Below are positions 47,227-57,800 of a stretch of DNA of 64,000 bases, piece by piece. The DNA comes from Marisediminitalea alba (GTDB lineage Bacteria; Pseudomonadota; Gammaproteobacteria; Enterobacterales; Alteromonadaceae): contig NZ_PVNP01000190.1 in assembly GCF_002993365.1 (NCBI RefSeq), forward strand, positions 1-64,000. Reading direction: 5' to 3'. The notes beneath the pieces are model-generated. The model was given only the letters and a program-made list of their open reading frames with translations, was not told the origin of the DNA and made no database searches. Each line of letters starts with the position of its first letter. Within the stretch, counting starts at the first letter, position 1. The position numbers and the translations under genes were made by a program.

Positions 47227-48066
47227 TTATTGTTTGATTGGTAAATATTTCATCGGTTCAACAGCTTTTCCCCGATAGCGTATTTCAAAATGGAGCTTTA
47301 CTTTTGTTGTACCAGTATCGCCCATTTTCGCAATTTCCTGACCCGCGCTAACCCATTCCCGCTCACTAACCAGTATCCGGTCATTGTGGGCGTAAGCACT
47401 TAAAAACGATTCGGTATGTTTTATTATTATTAGGTTCCCGTATCCGCGCAGCGCGTTACCAGCGTATACAACTTTCCCTGAGGCAGCAGCAACGACTTCG
47501 CTGCCCTGATTTGAGTAAATGTCGACCCCTGTTTGAGTAGTCTGACCGTTACTGTTTGATAATTCGATTCGACCTTGCGCAGGCCAAATCCATCTTTCAA
47601 CACGTTGTGGGAAACCATTTATCTTGGGTTTACTCACAACTCCTTTTGTGTTGTTAACATCTGATTTACAATCACAATACGCCTGGCTATCTTTTTGGTC
47701 AATAGACATTTTTGGGTTTTGCTTGCTGGTTTGACCAGTCACATTATTGACAGTGTGTGATTTTTTTGACACTCTTCGCGGTTGCTGTAAATTCAGTGTT
47801 TGACCGGGATAAATGTTGTAGGGTTCAGACAACGAATTCCATTTCGCTATATCCCGGTAATCATTCCCTGTGTACCAGGCAATCGCATAGAGTGTGTCGC
47901 CGGCCTTTACCGTATAATTGGTTAGCTTTTCCTCGGCTTCAGGATAATGCTGACTATTGAGCACTACCACCGGTGCCGGACGCTCCGGACCAGCGCAGCT
48001 GACTAACGTTATGCTGGCAATCAGGCTAATGACAACGCGCATTACGCTAGTACCGTTAAATTTCAT
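47227..48066 (-). CDS. nlpD: Murein hydrolase activator lipoprotein NlpD
   Basis: This 279-residue outer-membrane lipoprotein has lipobox LVSC (Cys near residue 24), a LysM domain (YTVKAGDTLYAIAWYTGNDYRDIAKWN) and a C-terminal M23/LytM domain (GVDIYSNQGSEVVAAASGKV, LHFEIRYRG). The first catalytic histidine position is threonine (QTGVDI), consistent with the degenerate LytM domains of NlpD/EnvC that activate amidases rather than cut. Start 48066 is chosen because its ATG overlaps the yqaA stop (ATGA). Confidence 0.92.
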   Translation of the reverse strand: MKFNGTSVMRVVISLIASITLVSCAGPERPAPVVVLNSQHYPEAEEKLTNYTVKAGDTLYAIAWYTGNDYRDIAKWNSLSEPYNIYPGQTLNLQQPRRVSKKSHTVNNVTGQTSKQNPKMSIDQKDSQAYCDCKSDVNNTKGVVSKPKINGFPQRVERWIWPAQGRIELSNSNGQTTQTGVDIYSNQGSEVVAAASGKVVYAGNALRGYGNLIIIKHTESFLSAYAHNDRILVSEREWVSAGQEIAKMGDTGTTKVKLHFEIRYRGKAVEPMKYLPIKQ

Positions 48067-48641
48067 CGTAGCATCAGATAAGCGACAATCGCCAGTCCAA
48101 CCACTGCCCAACCGAGCACTTCTACGTACTTACGCAATTGCTCTTCCATTCTTGCGCCGCCCCACTTCATTAGTGATGCAACTAAAAAGAATCTCGCACC
48201 CCGACCTATCGCTGAGGCGATTAAAAAGGGCAGAAAAGCCATCTGTAAGAAACCGGCACTGATAGTAAAGACTTTATAGGGAATAGGCGAGAAACCGGCC
48301 AGAAAGACCACCCAGACGCCATAGGTTTCGAACCAGCCAATGGCAGTTTCCAGTTTATGCGCATATCCCGATGCTTCAATGAATGGCTGGAGTAACGTAT
48401 CGAAAGCAAAAAAGCCCAACAGGTAACCGGCTACACCACCTACAATAGAAGCCAGCGTGGTGATCAGGGCAAAATGCCAGGCCCGGGAGGGTTGTGAAAG
48501 TGACATAGGCGCCAGCATGACATCAGGCGGAATAGGAAAAATCACCGATTCGGCAAAACTCAGCAATGCCAGATAACGACTGGCGGCCGGGTGTTTAGAC
48601 CAGCGTAAGGCCAGGTCGTAACAAGGTTGGAATAATTTCAA
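48063..48641 (-). CDS. yqaA: YqaA-like DedA/SNARE-associated membrane protein
   Basis: This 192-residue inner-membrane protein of the VTT/DedA group has [21 protein letters not shown] and GGVAGYLLG, the conserved glycine/proline re-entrant region, plus [22 protein letters not shown]. Such proteins are linked to lipid or metal transport, but YqaA itself has no proven substrate. It starts at TTG (48641), overlapping the pcm stop (TTGA), and lies between pcm and nlpD, where E. coli has no gene. Confidence 0.88.
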   Translation of the reverse strand: MKLFQPCYDLALRWSKHPAASRYLALLSFAESVIFPIPPDVMLAPMSLSQPSRAWHFALITTLASIVGGVAGYLLGFFAFDTLLQPFIEASGYAHKLETAIGWFETYGVWVVFLAGFSPIPYKVFTISAGFLQMAFLPFLIASAIGRGARFFLVASLMKWGGARMEEQLRKYVEVLGWAVVGLAIVAYLMLR

Positions 48642-49273
48642 AGGAGGTCTCCGGCCACCAGGGGCACAAAACGAACCGCTTCCACTGTGGTGCTGTGCAG
48701 CTCGCCCTCAATTTTATCGATGCACAACAATTGTTGTTGATCATCGCCCACCGGGATCACCAGCCGGCCGCCTTCATTAAGCTGATCGGTAAGAGCTTCG
48801 GGCACGCTGCTGGCAGCTGCAGTAACAATAATACAATCATAAGGCGCTTTACTGCTCCAGCCTTGCCAGCCGTCGCCGTGTTTCATTTTTATGTTATGTA
48901 AATCCAGTTGATTCATGCGCCGTTTAGCCTGAAATTGCAGGGCTTTGATGCGCTCAACCGAGAATACCTGGGGGAACAGCAGCGCCAGAATAGCAGTCTG
49001 GTAACCTGAGCCGGTACCAATTTCCAGTACTGAACTGGCGGAATTGGGGGCTGCCAGCAGCAGCTCACTCATTTTGGCAACAATATAAGGTTGCGAGATG
49101 GTTTGTCCCTGACCAATGGGTAAAGCCGTATTCTGATAGGCTTTATGCTGCAATGCATCCGGTAAAAAGCGTTCGCGGGGAACACTGGCTATTGCATTGA
49201 GCACCTTTTGATTCGAAATCCCTTCGTCGCACAACAATTGTGCCAGTGCATCGCCTTTTCTTGTTGTTCTCAT
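48638..49273 (-). CDS. pcm: Protein-L-isoaspartate O-methyltransferase
   Basis: This 211-residue enzyme repairs isoaspartyl damage using S-adenosylmethionine. It has [17 protein letters not shown] (family substrate site) and [15 protein letters not shown] (SAM motif I), then HGDGWQGW and DCIIVTAAA. It is downstream of surE, the conserved arrangement. Confidence 0.95.
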   Translation of the reverse strand: MRTTRKGDALAQLLCDEGISNQKVLNAIASVPRERFLPDALQHKAYQNTALPIGQGQTISQPYIVAKMSELLLAAPNSASSVLEIGTGSGYQTAILALLFPQVFSVERIKALQFQAKRRMNQLDLHNIKMKHGDGWQGWSSKAPYDCIIVTAAASSVPEALTDQLNEGGRLVIPVGDDQQQLLCIDKIEGELHSTTVEAVRFVPLVAGDLL

Positions 49274-49314
49274 GTGTCATTAATTCTTGTTACGGGTTAT
49301 TTTTCTTATCGGGC

Positions 49315-50058
49315 TTACATTTCAAGCCATTTTTCCATTTCTGCAATACTATCGCGAGCTGTCATATCCACACTTAAAGGCGTGACAGAACAATAGCCAT
49401 GAGCGATAGCGTGAAAATCCGTTCCCGGTCCGGCATCCTGCTCTGCGCCGGCCGGTCCGTACCAGTAAATTGGCCGTCCAAAAGCGTCTTTGGCTTTTAC
49501 CATGGACTCGGCGCGATGGCGTCGCCCCTGACGGGTAACCTTCACACCTGCTAATTCTTCATAAGGGAGATCAGGCACGTTAATATTCAGGATCTGATTA
49601 GCAGGCAGCGGGTGGGTGATTAATTTTTCAATCACTTCTACTACTACCCGGGCTGCGGTTTCAAAATGTCCGCCGTCATAGTTACACAGCGATACCGCAA
49701 TGGCTGGCAACCCCATGTAACGCCCTTCTGTGGCGGCGGCTACAGTACCGGAGTAAATAACGTCATCACCCAGATTCGCGCCATGATTAATGCCCGAGAC
49801 CACCAGTTCAGGATCCTCTTCCAGAAAACTGTTAACGCCCAGATGGACACAGTCAGAAGGCGTACCGTTGACGGCGAAAAAGCCGCTGTCCATTTTCTGA
49901 ATGCGCAATGGCTGATGCAATGACAAGGCATTACTCGCGCCGCTGCAGTTGCGGTCGGGGGCAATGACAGTGACATCATGCTGTTTTGCCAGCGCGGCAT
50001 GCATGGTGGCAATACCTTTGGCAAAAACGCTGTCGTCATTACTGAGTAGTATTTTCAT
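49315..50058 (-). CDS. surE: 5'-nucleotidase SurE
   Basis: This 247-residue metal-dependent nucleotidase/phosphatase has the LLSNDDSVFAKGI start (the family usually has glycine where this has serine), VNGTPSDCVHLG, and SGINHGANLGDDVIYSGTVAAA. It dephosphorylates nucleoside monophosphates and exopolyphosphate. It sits between truD and pcm. Confidence 0.95.
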   Translation of the reverse strand: MKILLSNDDSVFAKGIATMHAALAKQHDVTVIAPDRNCSGASNALSLHQPLRIQKMDSGFFAVNGTPSDCVHLGVNSFLEEDPELVVSGINHGANLGDDVIYSGTVAAATEGRYMGLPAIAVSLCNYDGGHFETAARVVVEVIEKLITHPLPANQILNINVPDLPYEELAGVKVTRQGRRHRAESMVKAKDAFGRPIYWYGPAGAEQDAGPGTDFHAIAHGYCSVTPLSVDMTARDSIAEMEKWLEM

Positions 50059-50103
50059 AAGCAGTTAACGTATACCGGTTGTATCTACAGGAAATGTGTT
50101 CCA

Positions 50104-51162
50104 TCAGGCTAATTCGGTGGTAAGCAGACATTCTCTTAAAACCGTGGTAGCAAAACAGCCTGAGGGCAGGAAAAATCGTATGATTAATGTATCACCTTGC
50201 TGATTGCATTCAAGCCGTTGGGGCCAAATAATCGCAGCGCGGCGTTCCATGCTGAGTTTCTGGCCGGCCAAAAACGCGGTTACCTCCGGATAACCGGCGG
50301 CAGTTTTCAGCTCAGCTGTTTTGGCTGCACCGGCTGAGCCGATATCGCCCTTACCCCACAGGGGGACAGTGGTGGATAAATCCTGCCGGTCTAATCGCTC
50401 GATCAGGACTTCCGTTTCTTCATCGGCAACAAATATGCTGTTAGAACCGGTGAGATTAATAACATCACCGGGCAAAATGGCCTTCAGACGGCCCTCGGCA
50501 ATGCGGGCCGATAGCATTTCATTAAACAGCCAGCTGCGCAGTGCCGACAAAGCCATAGACCGCTTATTGCGATTTTTAATGACCTCACCATTTAGCATGC
50601 GCTCTGCCATTAGCAAATTGCCGCCACGGTTAACCTCGCCGCTTTCACTGATACGCTGGATGCCAAAGCGTTGACTGCCATAATAATTGGGTACGCCTTG
50701 TTGGGCAGCCTGATGGAGCCGGTCGGTGACCGCTTTCGGCTCGCTTACGTCACGCAGGGTAATTTCAAAGGTATTGCCTTTTAACTGCCCGGTGCGTAAC
50801 TTTTTATTGTGGCGCTTTACCTGAAGAATACGTGTGCCTTCGAGGGTAAATTCGTCCCAGTTAAACTCTGCTTTGCCTGGCACATGCAAACCGAACCACT
50901 GCCGGGTAACGGCATATTTATCTTTGCGGCCAGCATAGGTGACCTGCCGGAGTGGCAAACCGCAGAAACTGGCCAGCTGTTCTGCCACAAAGGCGGTATT
51001 GAGCTGGGTTTTCTCAAGCTCGATATAGATATGCTCTCCCTCTCCGGAAAGCGTATAACCAAGCTCTTCGGTTACTTTAAAGTCTTCAACCTGTTGCTTC
51101 AGCAGCCCGCTGGCGACAGGCTTATCGTTGAGGTACTGCCAGTGTTGCGTGTTTAATTGCAT
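50104..51162 (-). CDS. truD: tRNA pseudouridine(13) synthase
   Basis: This 352-residue pseudouridine synthase modifies U13 of tRNA-Glu. The catalytic aspartate lies in VTYAGRKDKYAVTRQ, and the inserted TRUD domain covers about residues 160-300 (NYYGSQRFGI). ATG at 51162 is used; an upstream in-frame GTG at 51171 overlaps the ispF stop. Confidence 0.94.
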   Translation of the reverse strand: MQLNTQHWQYLNDKPVASGLLKQQVEDFKVTEELGYTLSGEGEHIYIELEKTQLNTAFVAEQLASFCGLPLRQVTYAGRKDKYAVTRQWFGLHVPGKAEFNWDEFTLEGTRILQVKRHNKKLRTGQLKGNTFEITLRDVSEPKAVTDRLHQAAQQGVPNYYGSQRFGIQRISESGEVNRGGNLLMAERMLNGEVIKNRNKRSMALSALRSWLFNEMLSARIAEGRLKAILPGDVINLTGSNSIFVADEETEVLIERLDRQDLSTTVPLWGKGDIGSAGAAKTAELKTAAGYPEVTAFLAGQKLSMERRAAIIWPQRLECNQQGDTLIIRFFLPSGCFATTVLRECLLTTELA

Positions 51163-51167
51163 GCTAT

Positions 51168-51638
51168 TCACTTAGTAATCAGCACAACTGCGTGTGCCGC
51201 AATGCCCTCTTTACGCCCGGCAAAGCCGAGCTTTTCGGTGGTCGTGGCCTTTACATTGATTTGATCGGTGTCGACTGCGCAGTCTTCTGCCAGTAAGCGC
51301 TGCATGGTAGTGATATGCGGCGCCATTTTGGGTGCCTGGGCAACGATAGTCATATCTGCATTGACCAGCTTATAGCCCAGGTTATGTAACCGGGCTATTA
51401 CATCACGTAATAATCCGCGACTATCGGCACCGGCATAGGCGTTGTCGGTATCCGGGAAGTGCTTACCGATATCGCCCAGTGCGGCCGCACCTAACAGTGC
51501 GTCGCAGAGGGCATGGATAAGTACATCGCCGTCAGAGTGGGCGAGCAGACCCTGTTCATAGTCAATGGATACACCACCAATAGTAATCGGGCCTTCGCCG
51601 CCGAATTTGTGAACGTCGTAACCGTGTCCGATCCGCAT
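51168..51638 (-). CDS. ispF: 2-C-methyl-D-erythritol 2,4-cyclodiphosphate synthase
   Basis: This 156-residue trimeric enzyme makes MECDP in the MEP isoprenoid pathway. [17 protein letters not shown] supplies the zinc ligands D8 and H10, with [18 protein letters not shown] and [13 protein letters not shown] following. An ATG at 51638 is chosen over the GTG at 51647 that abuts the ispD stop, because the family starts exactly here. Confidence 0.96.
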   Translation of the reverse strand: MRIGHGYDVHKFGGEGPITIGGVSIDYEQGLLAHSDGDVLIHALCDALLGAAALGDIGKHFPDTDNAYAGADSRGLLRDVIARLHNLGYKLVNADMTIVAQAPKMAPHITTMQRLLAEDCAVDTDQINVKATTTEKLGFAGRKEGIAAHAVVLITK

Positions 51639-51647
51639 ATGTGTCAC

Positions 51648-52388
51648 TTACCTGCTTTGTTGTAAATAAAATTGCGCCAGCGGCAAATCTGCCGGGCGTG
51701 TAATCTTTATGTTGGCCGGATCGCTGTCGATTAACTCAACGGTGTATCCGGCAAATTCCATGGCTGAGGCTTCATCGGTCACTACGGCACCAGCCCTGAG
51801 CGCTGACGCCAGCGCTTCACGCAACTTGTCCGCCCTGAATAACTGAGGAGTCAGCGCATGCCAGAGGTTATCCCGCTTTTCCGTTTTAAGCACCACCGGG
51901 TTGGCAGCATCTGCGCTGGCCCGTTTCATGGTGTCGCGAACCGGCGTGGCAAGGATGCCGCCGCCAAAGTCGTCTGCCTCAGTACGTTCAATTAAGCGGC
52001 TAATGTCGCTGCTGTTTACGCAGGGGCGCGCGGCGTCATGCACCAGCGCCCACTCGTTGCCGGCTAACTCAACCAGTGCGTTGTTTACCGACTCAGCGCG
52101 ACTTTCCCCGCCGTCTACTATAGTTAGCCATGGCGCATTCTGCAGCGACAACTGGCTAAAGTATTGATCAATGGGACTCAGGGCAACTACCACCCTGGAT
52201 ATGGCGGGATGGGCCGCCAGTTTTAATAAGGTGTGTTCCAGAATCGTTTGCGAGCCAATGGTGAGATATTGCTTGGGGCGGTCGGCCTGCATCCGTGAAC
52301 CAATACCCGCCGCGGGTACCACGGCAACAATAGATGTATTAGCTTTGCTCAAAGGTTTGATTCTCTTTGTTGTTTTTTTGATGGTCAT
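51648..52388 (-). CDS. ispD: 2-C-methyl-D-erythritol 4-phosphate cytidylyltransferase
   Basis: This 246-residue enzyme activates methylerythritol phosphate with CTP. The signature VVPAAGIGSRMQADRPKQYL is at about residues 23-42, then VHDAARPCV and the final DDEA-like TDEASAMEFAG. A basic N-terminal extension of about 20 residues precedes the catalytic start. It is upstream of ispF, the standard pair. Confidence 0.95.
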   Translation of the reverse strand: MTIKKTTKRIKPLSKANTSIVAVVPAAGIGSRMQADRPKQYLTIGSQTILEHTLLKLAAHPAISRVVVALSPIDQYFSQLSLQNAPWLTIVDGGESRAESVNNALVELAGNEWALVHDAARPCVNSSDISRLIERTEADDFGGGILATPVRDTMKRASADAANPVVLKTEKRDNLWHALTPQLFRADKLREALASALRAGAVVTDEASAMEFAGYTVELIDSDPANIKITRPADLPLAQFYLQQSR

Positions 52389-52428
52389 TGTTGGAGTGGA
52401 TTAAGGAAACCAACGCTAACTGCGCCAC

Positions 52429-52728
52429 TTAGTCATCTTCGCTGGGCAGTATACGGTAAAAGGTTTCACCCCGTTTGATCAGGCCAAGCTCGTTTCTGGC
52501 TCTTTCTTCTACCGCCTCCAGGCCAATAGTGAGGTCGCTGATATCAGCCTTTAGCAGCGCATTACGCTGCACCAGATTAGCGTTTTGCTGATGCTGTTTT
52601 TGCACTTCCTGTTGTTTGGCCAGATAATCAGGAATACTGTTTTTCCCGAACCACAGGCGATACTGCAGCGCGCCTAACAGCGCCAGCAGAATAAAAAGGA
52701 TTGCCCGATCTCGCCACACAATGAACAC
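52429..52728 (-). CDS. ftsB: Cell-division protein FtsB
   Basis: This 99-residue divisome protein has one N-terminal membrane helix (AILFILLALLGALQYRLWFG), then a periplasmic coiled coil and the conserved GLEAVEERARNELGLIKRGETFYRIL end. With FtsQ and FtsL it links to the septal synthase. It starts at GTG 52728. It lies upstream of ispD as in E. coli. Confidence 0.93.
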   Translation of the reverse strand: MFIVWRDRAILFILLALLGALQYRLWFGKNSIPDYLAKQQEVQKQHQQNANLVQRNALLKADISDLTIGLEAVEERARNELGLIKRGETFYRILPSEDD

Positions 52729-52768
52729 CTGTTCGAATTAGTCGAAGTTATTATGCCGCGCCGGATGC

Positions 52769-54481
52769 TCAACGTCCATCCAGTTTATCGAACAGTTTGT
52801 TCAGCAGCTTGTCTTTGTGTTGCTCTACCGCGTTTTTGAAGGTCGCCTGAAGTAACTCCTGCAGCGCGGCTTCATCGCCCTGAGTGGCACTCATCCAGGT
52901 TGAGATATTGCCCAGCTCGCTGGCCAGATTATCATCCTGACTGCCTACCATATCCTGTAATTTATTGTTCAGCTCGTTGAGTTTATCCTGCTGTGAGGTG
53001 CTGAGGCTGGAAAGTGCCGCGTTGGCCAGCTGGCGGTCGAGGTCAGATGAAAAACCAAAATTTGGTGCACTTAAGCTGCCGCCAATGTTCATGGTCATAT
53101 CAAGCTGTTGCAGGCTGTCGAGCAGGCTGGCAATGGCGTTGGTCAGGCTGTCGCTGCCCGTTGCTGCCATGGTCAGCTTAGTCAGATCCACAGTGCCTGA
53201 GCCATCCAGCATATTATCGGTGATTTTAAGCGAGCCACTGGCCGCCAGTAAGGCCTGTTTGATAGAGGCATCAAGGCGCGGATTATCACTCAGCGAGACG
53301 CTGTCTAATAATAAGCCGGCAATTTGCCAGGTCTGCGACGCATCCAATCCGTCAGAATCCATAAAAAACTGCCCCTGCGTGGCAAACTTTTGTGCACCTT
53401 GGGCAGCGGCATTTAATATGAAGGTAGTAGGGTTGCCAAATACTGAGTGTTGGTTGGTGATATTTTTCCAGTCACCGGTTAGCAGTGTATCCTGCCAGTT
53501 AACGGATAGGTTGGCCTGCCTGACTAACACCTGCAGTGGCGTACCGTACTGTTCATCTGCTTGTGGCGCTTCGCCGCCCTTGAGTAAGGGCACCAGCAAA
53601 TCAAAAGCGCTGAATAAATAACGGTTATACTGAGCCGCTTTATCGCCGAATACCGCTTCGGTTAATTGTGACAGGGCGGCCTGGTCGCCAGCGTAAACAC
53701 CTTTGAGCAATTCGTAATCTTGCTGTGGTGCCGATTTTAAGGTTTTCAAAGCGCCGCTCATTGCGGTTCTGGCCTCACTGGCTTTTGCTCTGAAAGTGGT
53801 GATTTTTTCTTTATCGGTGCGAATTTGTTGCTTTAATTCATCAAATGCCGCTTTGGCTTTCACTACTTCTGCCGGATTTTTAAAGTCGGTGTCGCGAAGT
53901 TTCTGAATTTCGGCTTTGTAATACTCAAGGCGGGATTTGTCTGGCAGCGCCTGATAGTCAGTTTTAAGCTCGGCGGCATAAGTGTTGTAGGTGGTGCTGG
54001 CTTCTTCCACTGCTGCGGTGGTTTTCAGTGGTGAGCGTTCCAGCAATTCATCTACCGTTGGCAGAGCTTCCTTCGCTTCGGTTAAGAGTTCATCGAAGCT
54101 TTGTCCCTCAGGTTGGCGCAGTACTTTGCCCGGCGCAGGACGGGGCTGATTAAAAGCAACATCCAGTATATCCACCTGATTCATAATCAGTTGGTCAGAC
54201 AATAACGGCATCAGTTCCACATCGCCTGCCAGACGCCCTACAACCAGCTGATTGTTTTGTGGCTGGGCCGGATCGGTAAAGCCTATCTCAGTCACTTCAA
54301 CTTCCACTGGAAATAAACTGTGCTCAAAACCGCCAATGTTCACTTCTGCGCCATGAGCCTGGGTTAGCTGGGCTTCCAGCACTGATTTGATCAGCATGTC
54401 GGCAAACAGCCAGTAGATGATAACCGGGGTGAGAATTATCCCTGCTATCCAGACGGTAAACTTAGTGGCTCGACTCTGCAT
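52769..54481 (-). CDS. TIGR03545-type membrane-anchored protein
   Basis: This protein of about 570 residues matches the TIGR03545 family of Alteromonadales/Vibrio: an N-terminal membrane helix (FTVWIAGIILTPVIIYWLFADMLI), an AsmA-like beta region with GGFEHSLFPVEVEVTEIGFTDP, a central coiled coil (about 170-250), and a long helical end. Function is not established; an AsmA/lipid-transport-like envelope role is plausible. The start at 54481 is chosen for the AAAGGAG site just upstream. Confidence 0.75.
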   Translation of the reverse strand: MQSRATKFTVWIAGIILTPVIIYWLFADMLIKSVLEAQLTQAHGAEVNIGGFEHSLFPVEVEVTEIGFTDPAQPQNNQLVVGRLAGDVELMPLLSDQLIMNQVDILDVAFNQPRPAPGKVLRQPEGQSFDELLTEAKEALPTVDELLERSPLKTTAAVEEASTTYNTYAAELKTDYQALPDKSRLEYYKAEIQKLRDTDFKNPAEVVKAKAAFDELKQQIRTDKEKITTFRAKASEARTAMSGALKTLKSAPQQDYELLKGVYAGDQAALSQLTEAVFGDKAAQYNRYLFSAFDLLVPLLKGGEAPQADEQYGTPLQVLVRQANLSVNWQDTLLTGDWKNITNQHSVFGNPTTFILNAAAQGAQKFATQGQFFMDSDGLDASQTWQIAGLLLDSVSLSDNPRLDASIKQALLAASGSLKITDNMLDGSGTVDLTKLTMAATGSDSLTNAIASLLDSLQQLDMTMNIGGSLSAPNFGFSSDLDRQLANAALSSLSTSQQDKLNELNNKLQDMVGSQDDNLASELGNISTWMSATQGDEAALQELLQATFKNAVEQHKDKLLNKLFDKLDGR

Positions 54482-54810
54482 AACTTGCTCCTTTACTGTG
54501 ATACACGCCATTTCCGTCAGGCTGTTAGATATCGCACAGCGACGCAGTGCACCGGCTCTGCCTTGACGCGCAAAAACTGGCCGGTTAATGTGGCAACAAA
54601 ATCTTACGTTAGTTCACCGGCTTTCTCGTCACGGGCAGGTCAGGGGGAATACCCCGGCGCAGTCGTCTTGGTTAGAATACATAACCTTTGTTAACAGAGC
54701 GCATCAATAAGCGCTTCTACAAATAAAACAGTGATCTGTATTCAAACTGCCGCGTTAAAAAACGGTGACAATTTTAATTTTTATACGACAGAAAGTACAC
54801 AAGGGGTTCA
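54482..54810. promoter_or_regulatory. Divergent intergenic region before putA
   Basis: The 329-bp gap separates the TIGR03545 gene from putA. Its last 90 bp are AT-rich. I see no strong promoter match and no PutA operator; this putA lacks a DNA-binding domain, so it should not autoregulate. An AAGGGG ribosome-binding site precedes 54811. Confidence 0.4.
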
Positions 54811-57800
54811 ATGTTAACTAAAAGCACGTTTACGACTACCAGCCCGATCCGACAGTTGATCCGCGATTATTATCGCATCCCCGAAACTGACGCGGTCGAT
54901 CAGATCCTGCCGATTGCCGAAGTCAACCCCCGTGCCCGCAGTCGGGCATGGGAACGCGCCAGACGCATGGTGCTTAAAATTCGGCGTGATCAGGAGGGCC
55001 ATGGTGGCGTTGACGCTCTGCTGAATGAATATTCTCTGTCTACTTCGGAAGGCGTGGTATTAATGTGTCTGGCTGAAGCGTTATTGCGGGTGCCGGACAA
55101 AGACACTCAGGACGAACTGATCCGCGACAAACTTTCTAAAGGTCAGTGGACCCCGCACCTTGGCAACAGTGAATCCCTGTTCGTTAACGCTTCATCCTGG
55201 GGCTTATTGTTTACCGGTAACATGGTCAATTACGCCGACAAACGTAAGAGTGAGCAGTTTGGCCTGTTGAAAAAGACCCTTGGTCGCCTCGGTGAGCCGG
55301 TGATCCGCCGGGCCATGAATATTGCCATGCGCGTAATGGGTCGTCAGTTTGTCATGGGCGAAAGCATCGAAGATGCGGTAGAGCGCGCTGAGGAAAAAGA
55401 AAAGAAAGGGTATGTATATTCTTACGATATGCTTGGTGAAGGGGCTCGCACCTTTGCCGATGCAGACCGTTATTACGATGCCTATGTAAAAGCCATAAAG
55501 GTGATTGGTAAAGCCGCTGCCGGCAAAGGACCGCGCAAGTCGCCAGGTATCTCGGTAAAACTATCGGCAATCCATCCACGCTATGAATTTTCTCACTACG
55601 AGCGGGTGATGGAAGAACTGCCAGAAAGACTTAAATCACTGTGTATGATGGCCAAGGAATACGATATTGGCCTCACGGTGGATGCTGAAGAAGCAGACCG
55701 ACTTGAGACTTCGCTGGATATTATCGAGAAGGTATTCCGCGACCCGGATCTTGAGGGCTGGGAAGGGTTTGGTCTGGCCGTGCAGGCTTATCAGAAACGT
55801 GCCATCCATGTTATTGAGTGGTTGCGCGAGCTGACTTTGGATGTAGGCCGTAAAATGATGGTGCGCCTGGTGAAAGGGGCGTACTGGGATACTGAAATTA
55901 AACTCACCCAAACGGCGGGTGTGGATGCGTTTCCGGTATTTACCCGTAAATCGTCTACCGACGTGTCTTATCATGCCTGTGCTAATCAGCTGCTGGAATA
56001 CCGGGATACAATTTACCCGCAGTTTGCTACTCATAACGCCTATACCGCTGCAGTGATTGTCGAGCTGGCCGGTGATGACAAACAAGGTTTTGAGTTTCAG
56101 TGTCTGCACGGTATGGGCGATACCCTGTACGATCAGGTTGTTACTGAAGAACAAATTCAGTGTCGTGTATATGCGCCGGTTGGTATTCATGAAGACCTGC
56201 TGGCTTACCTGGTTCGACGCTTACTGGAAAACGGCGCCAACTCTTCGTTTGTTAACGCCATTGTGGATGACAGCAAGCCGGTAGAGGCGCTGCTTGAGGA
56301 TCCGGTGGAGCTGACTCAGCGCCTGACGTACCGCTATAACAAGCAAATCAACAAAGCTTCAGAAATGTTTGCTCCGGAGCGGGTCAATTCCAAAGGCATG
56401 GATCTGACCGATCTGAATACCGTTAATACTCTCAAGTACAACGTAGGCCGTTATGCACGTCAGTACGTTGTGCAGTCAGAGGATGTGCCGGAAGGTGCGG
56501 TGCCGGTGAAGAACCCGGCCAACCTTAACGACGTTGTGGGTTATCATCATTATGCCGATGAAGCGGCTATCAAAAAGGCCCTGGATAACGCAGAAAATGG
56601 TTTTCAGGAGTGGTCACAGCGCTCTGCCAGTGAACGGGCAATGCTGCTGAATCAGGTAGCGGATTCCCTGGAACGGCATATGGACGAGCTGATTGCGATC
56701 TGTATTCGCGAGGCCGGCAAGGTAACCCAGGATTCTATCGACGAAGTACGAGAAGCCGTGGATTTCTGTCGTTATTACGCTGCCAGAGCTGTGGAGCTTA
56801 GCCAGGATGAGCGTCTGGTCCCCCGTGGCGTGGTGCTTTGTATCAGCCCGTGGAACTTCCCGCTGGCTATTTTCCTTGGTCAGGTGGTTGCCGCGCTGGC
56901 AACCGGTAATACTGTGGTGGCCAAACCTGCTGAGCAAACCAGCATGATTGCCCTGCGCGCAGTGCAGATGATGCGCTCGGTGGGCTTACCGGACAATGCT
57001 CTGCAACTGGTTATCGCCAAAGGCCCGGATGTGGGTAACGTACTGCTGCCGGATGAGCGTATCAAGGCGGTTATTTTTACCGGTTCAACCCAAACCGGTA
57101 CGCTGATTTCCAAGACACTGGCCCAGCGTGGTGGTGAACAGGTACCACTGATTGCCGAAACCGGCGGTCAGAACTGTATGATTGTCGATTCAACCGCTTT
57201 GCCTGAGCAGGTGGTGGATGATGTTATCCATTCCGGCTTCCAGAGTGCCGGTCAGCGCTGCTCTGCATTGCGGGTCTTGTTTGTTCAGGAAGACATTGCT
57301 GATAACCTGATCAAAATGCTCACCGGTGCGGTGAAAGAGCTGACCATCGACGATCCGTCGTGGTTGAGCACCGATGTGGGCCCGGTGATTGATCAGAAAG
57401 CCCTGTCTTCGCTACAGGAACATGCCGAATACATGAAAGAAAACGGCAAGTTGCTGTATCAGTCAGAGCTGCCTCAAAGCGCTAAAGACGGTACTTTCTT
57501 CCCGCCAACTCTTTACGAGATCAGTGATCTGAGCGTATTAAAACGTGAGGTGTTTGGTCCGGTTGTACACGTGGTGCGCTTTAAAGGTAAAGAGCTCGAT
57601 AAAGTGCTGAAGCAAATTAATGATACCGGTTATGGCCTGACCATGGGTATCCATTCACGTATAGAAGAGCGGGCTTATGAGTTGGCGGCACGCGTCCGCG
57701 TAGGTAACGTATATATCAACCGCAACATGATTGGTGCCATTGTCGGTGTTCAGCCATTTGGTGGCCGTGGATTATCCGGCACCGGGCCAAAAGCGGGTGG

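Noticed and set aside
52965-53621. 218-residue plus-strand open frame opposite the TIGR03545 gene
   Set aside because: Serine/leucine-rich shadow frame with no recognisable domain; the minus-strand gene has a proper ribosome-binding site and membrane helix.
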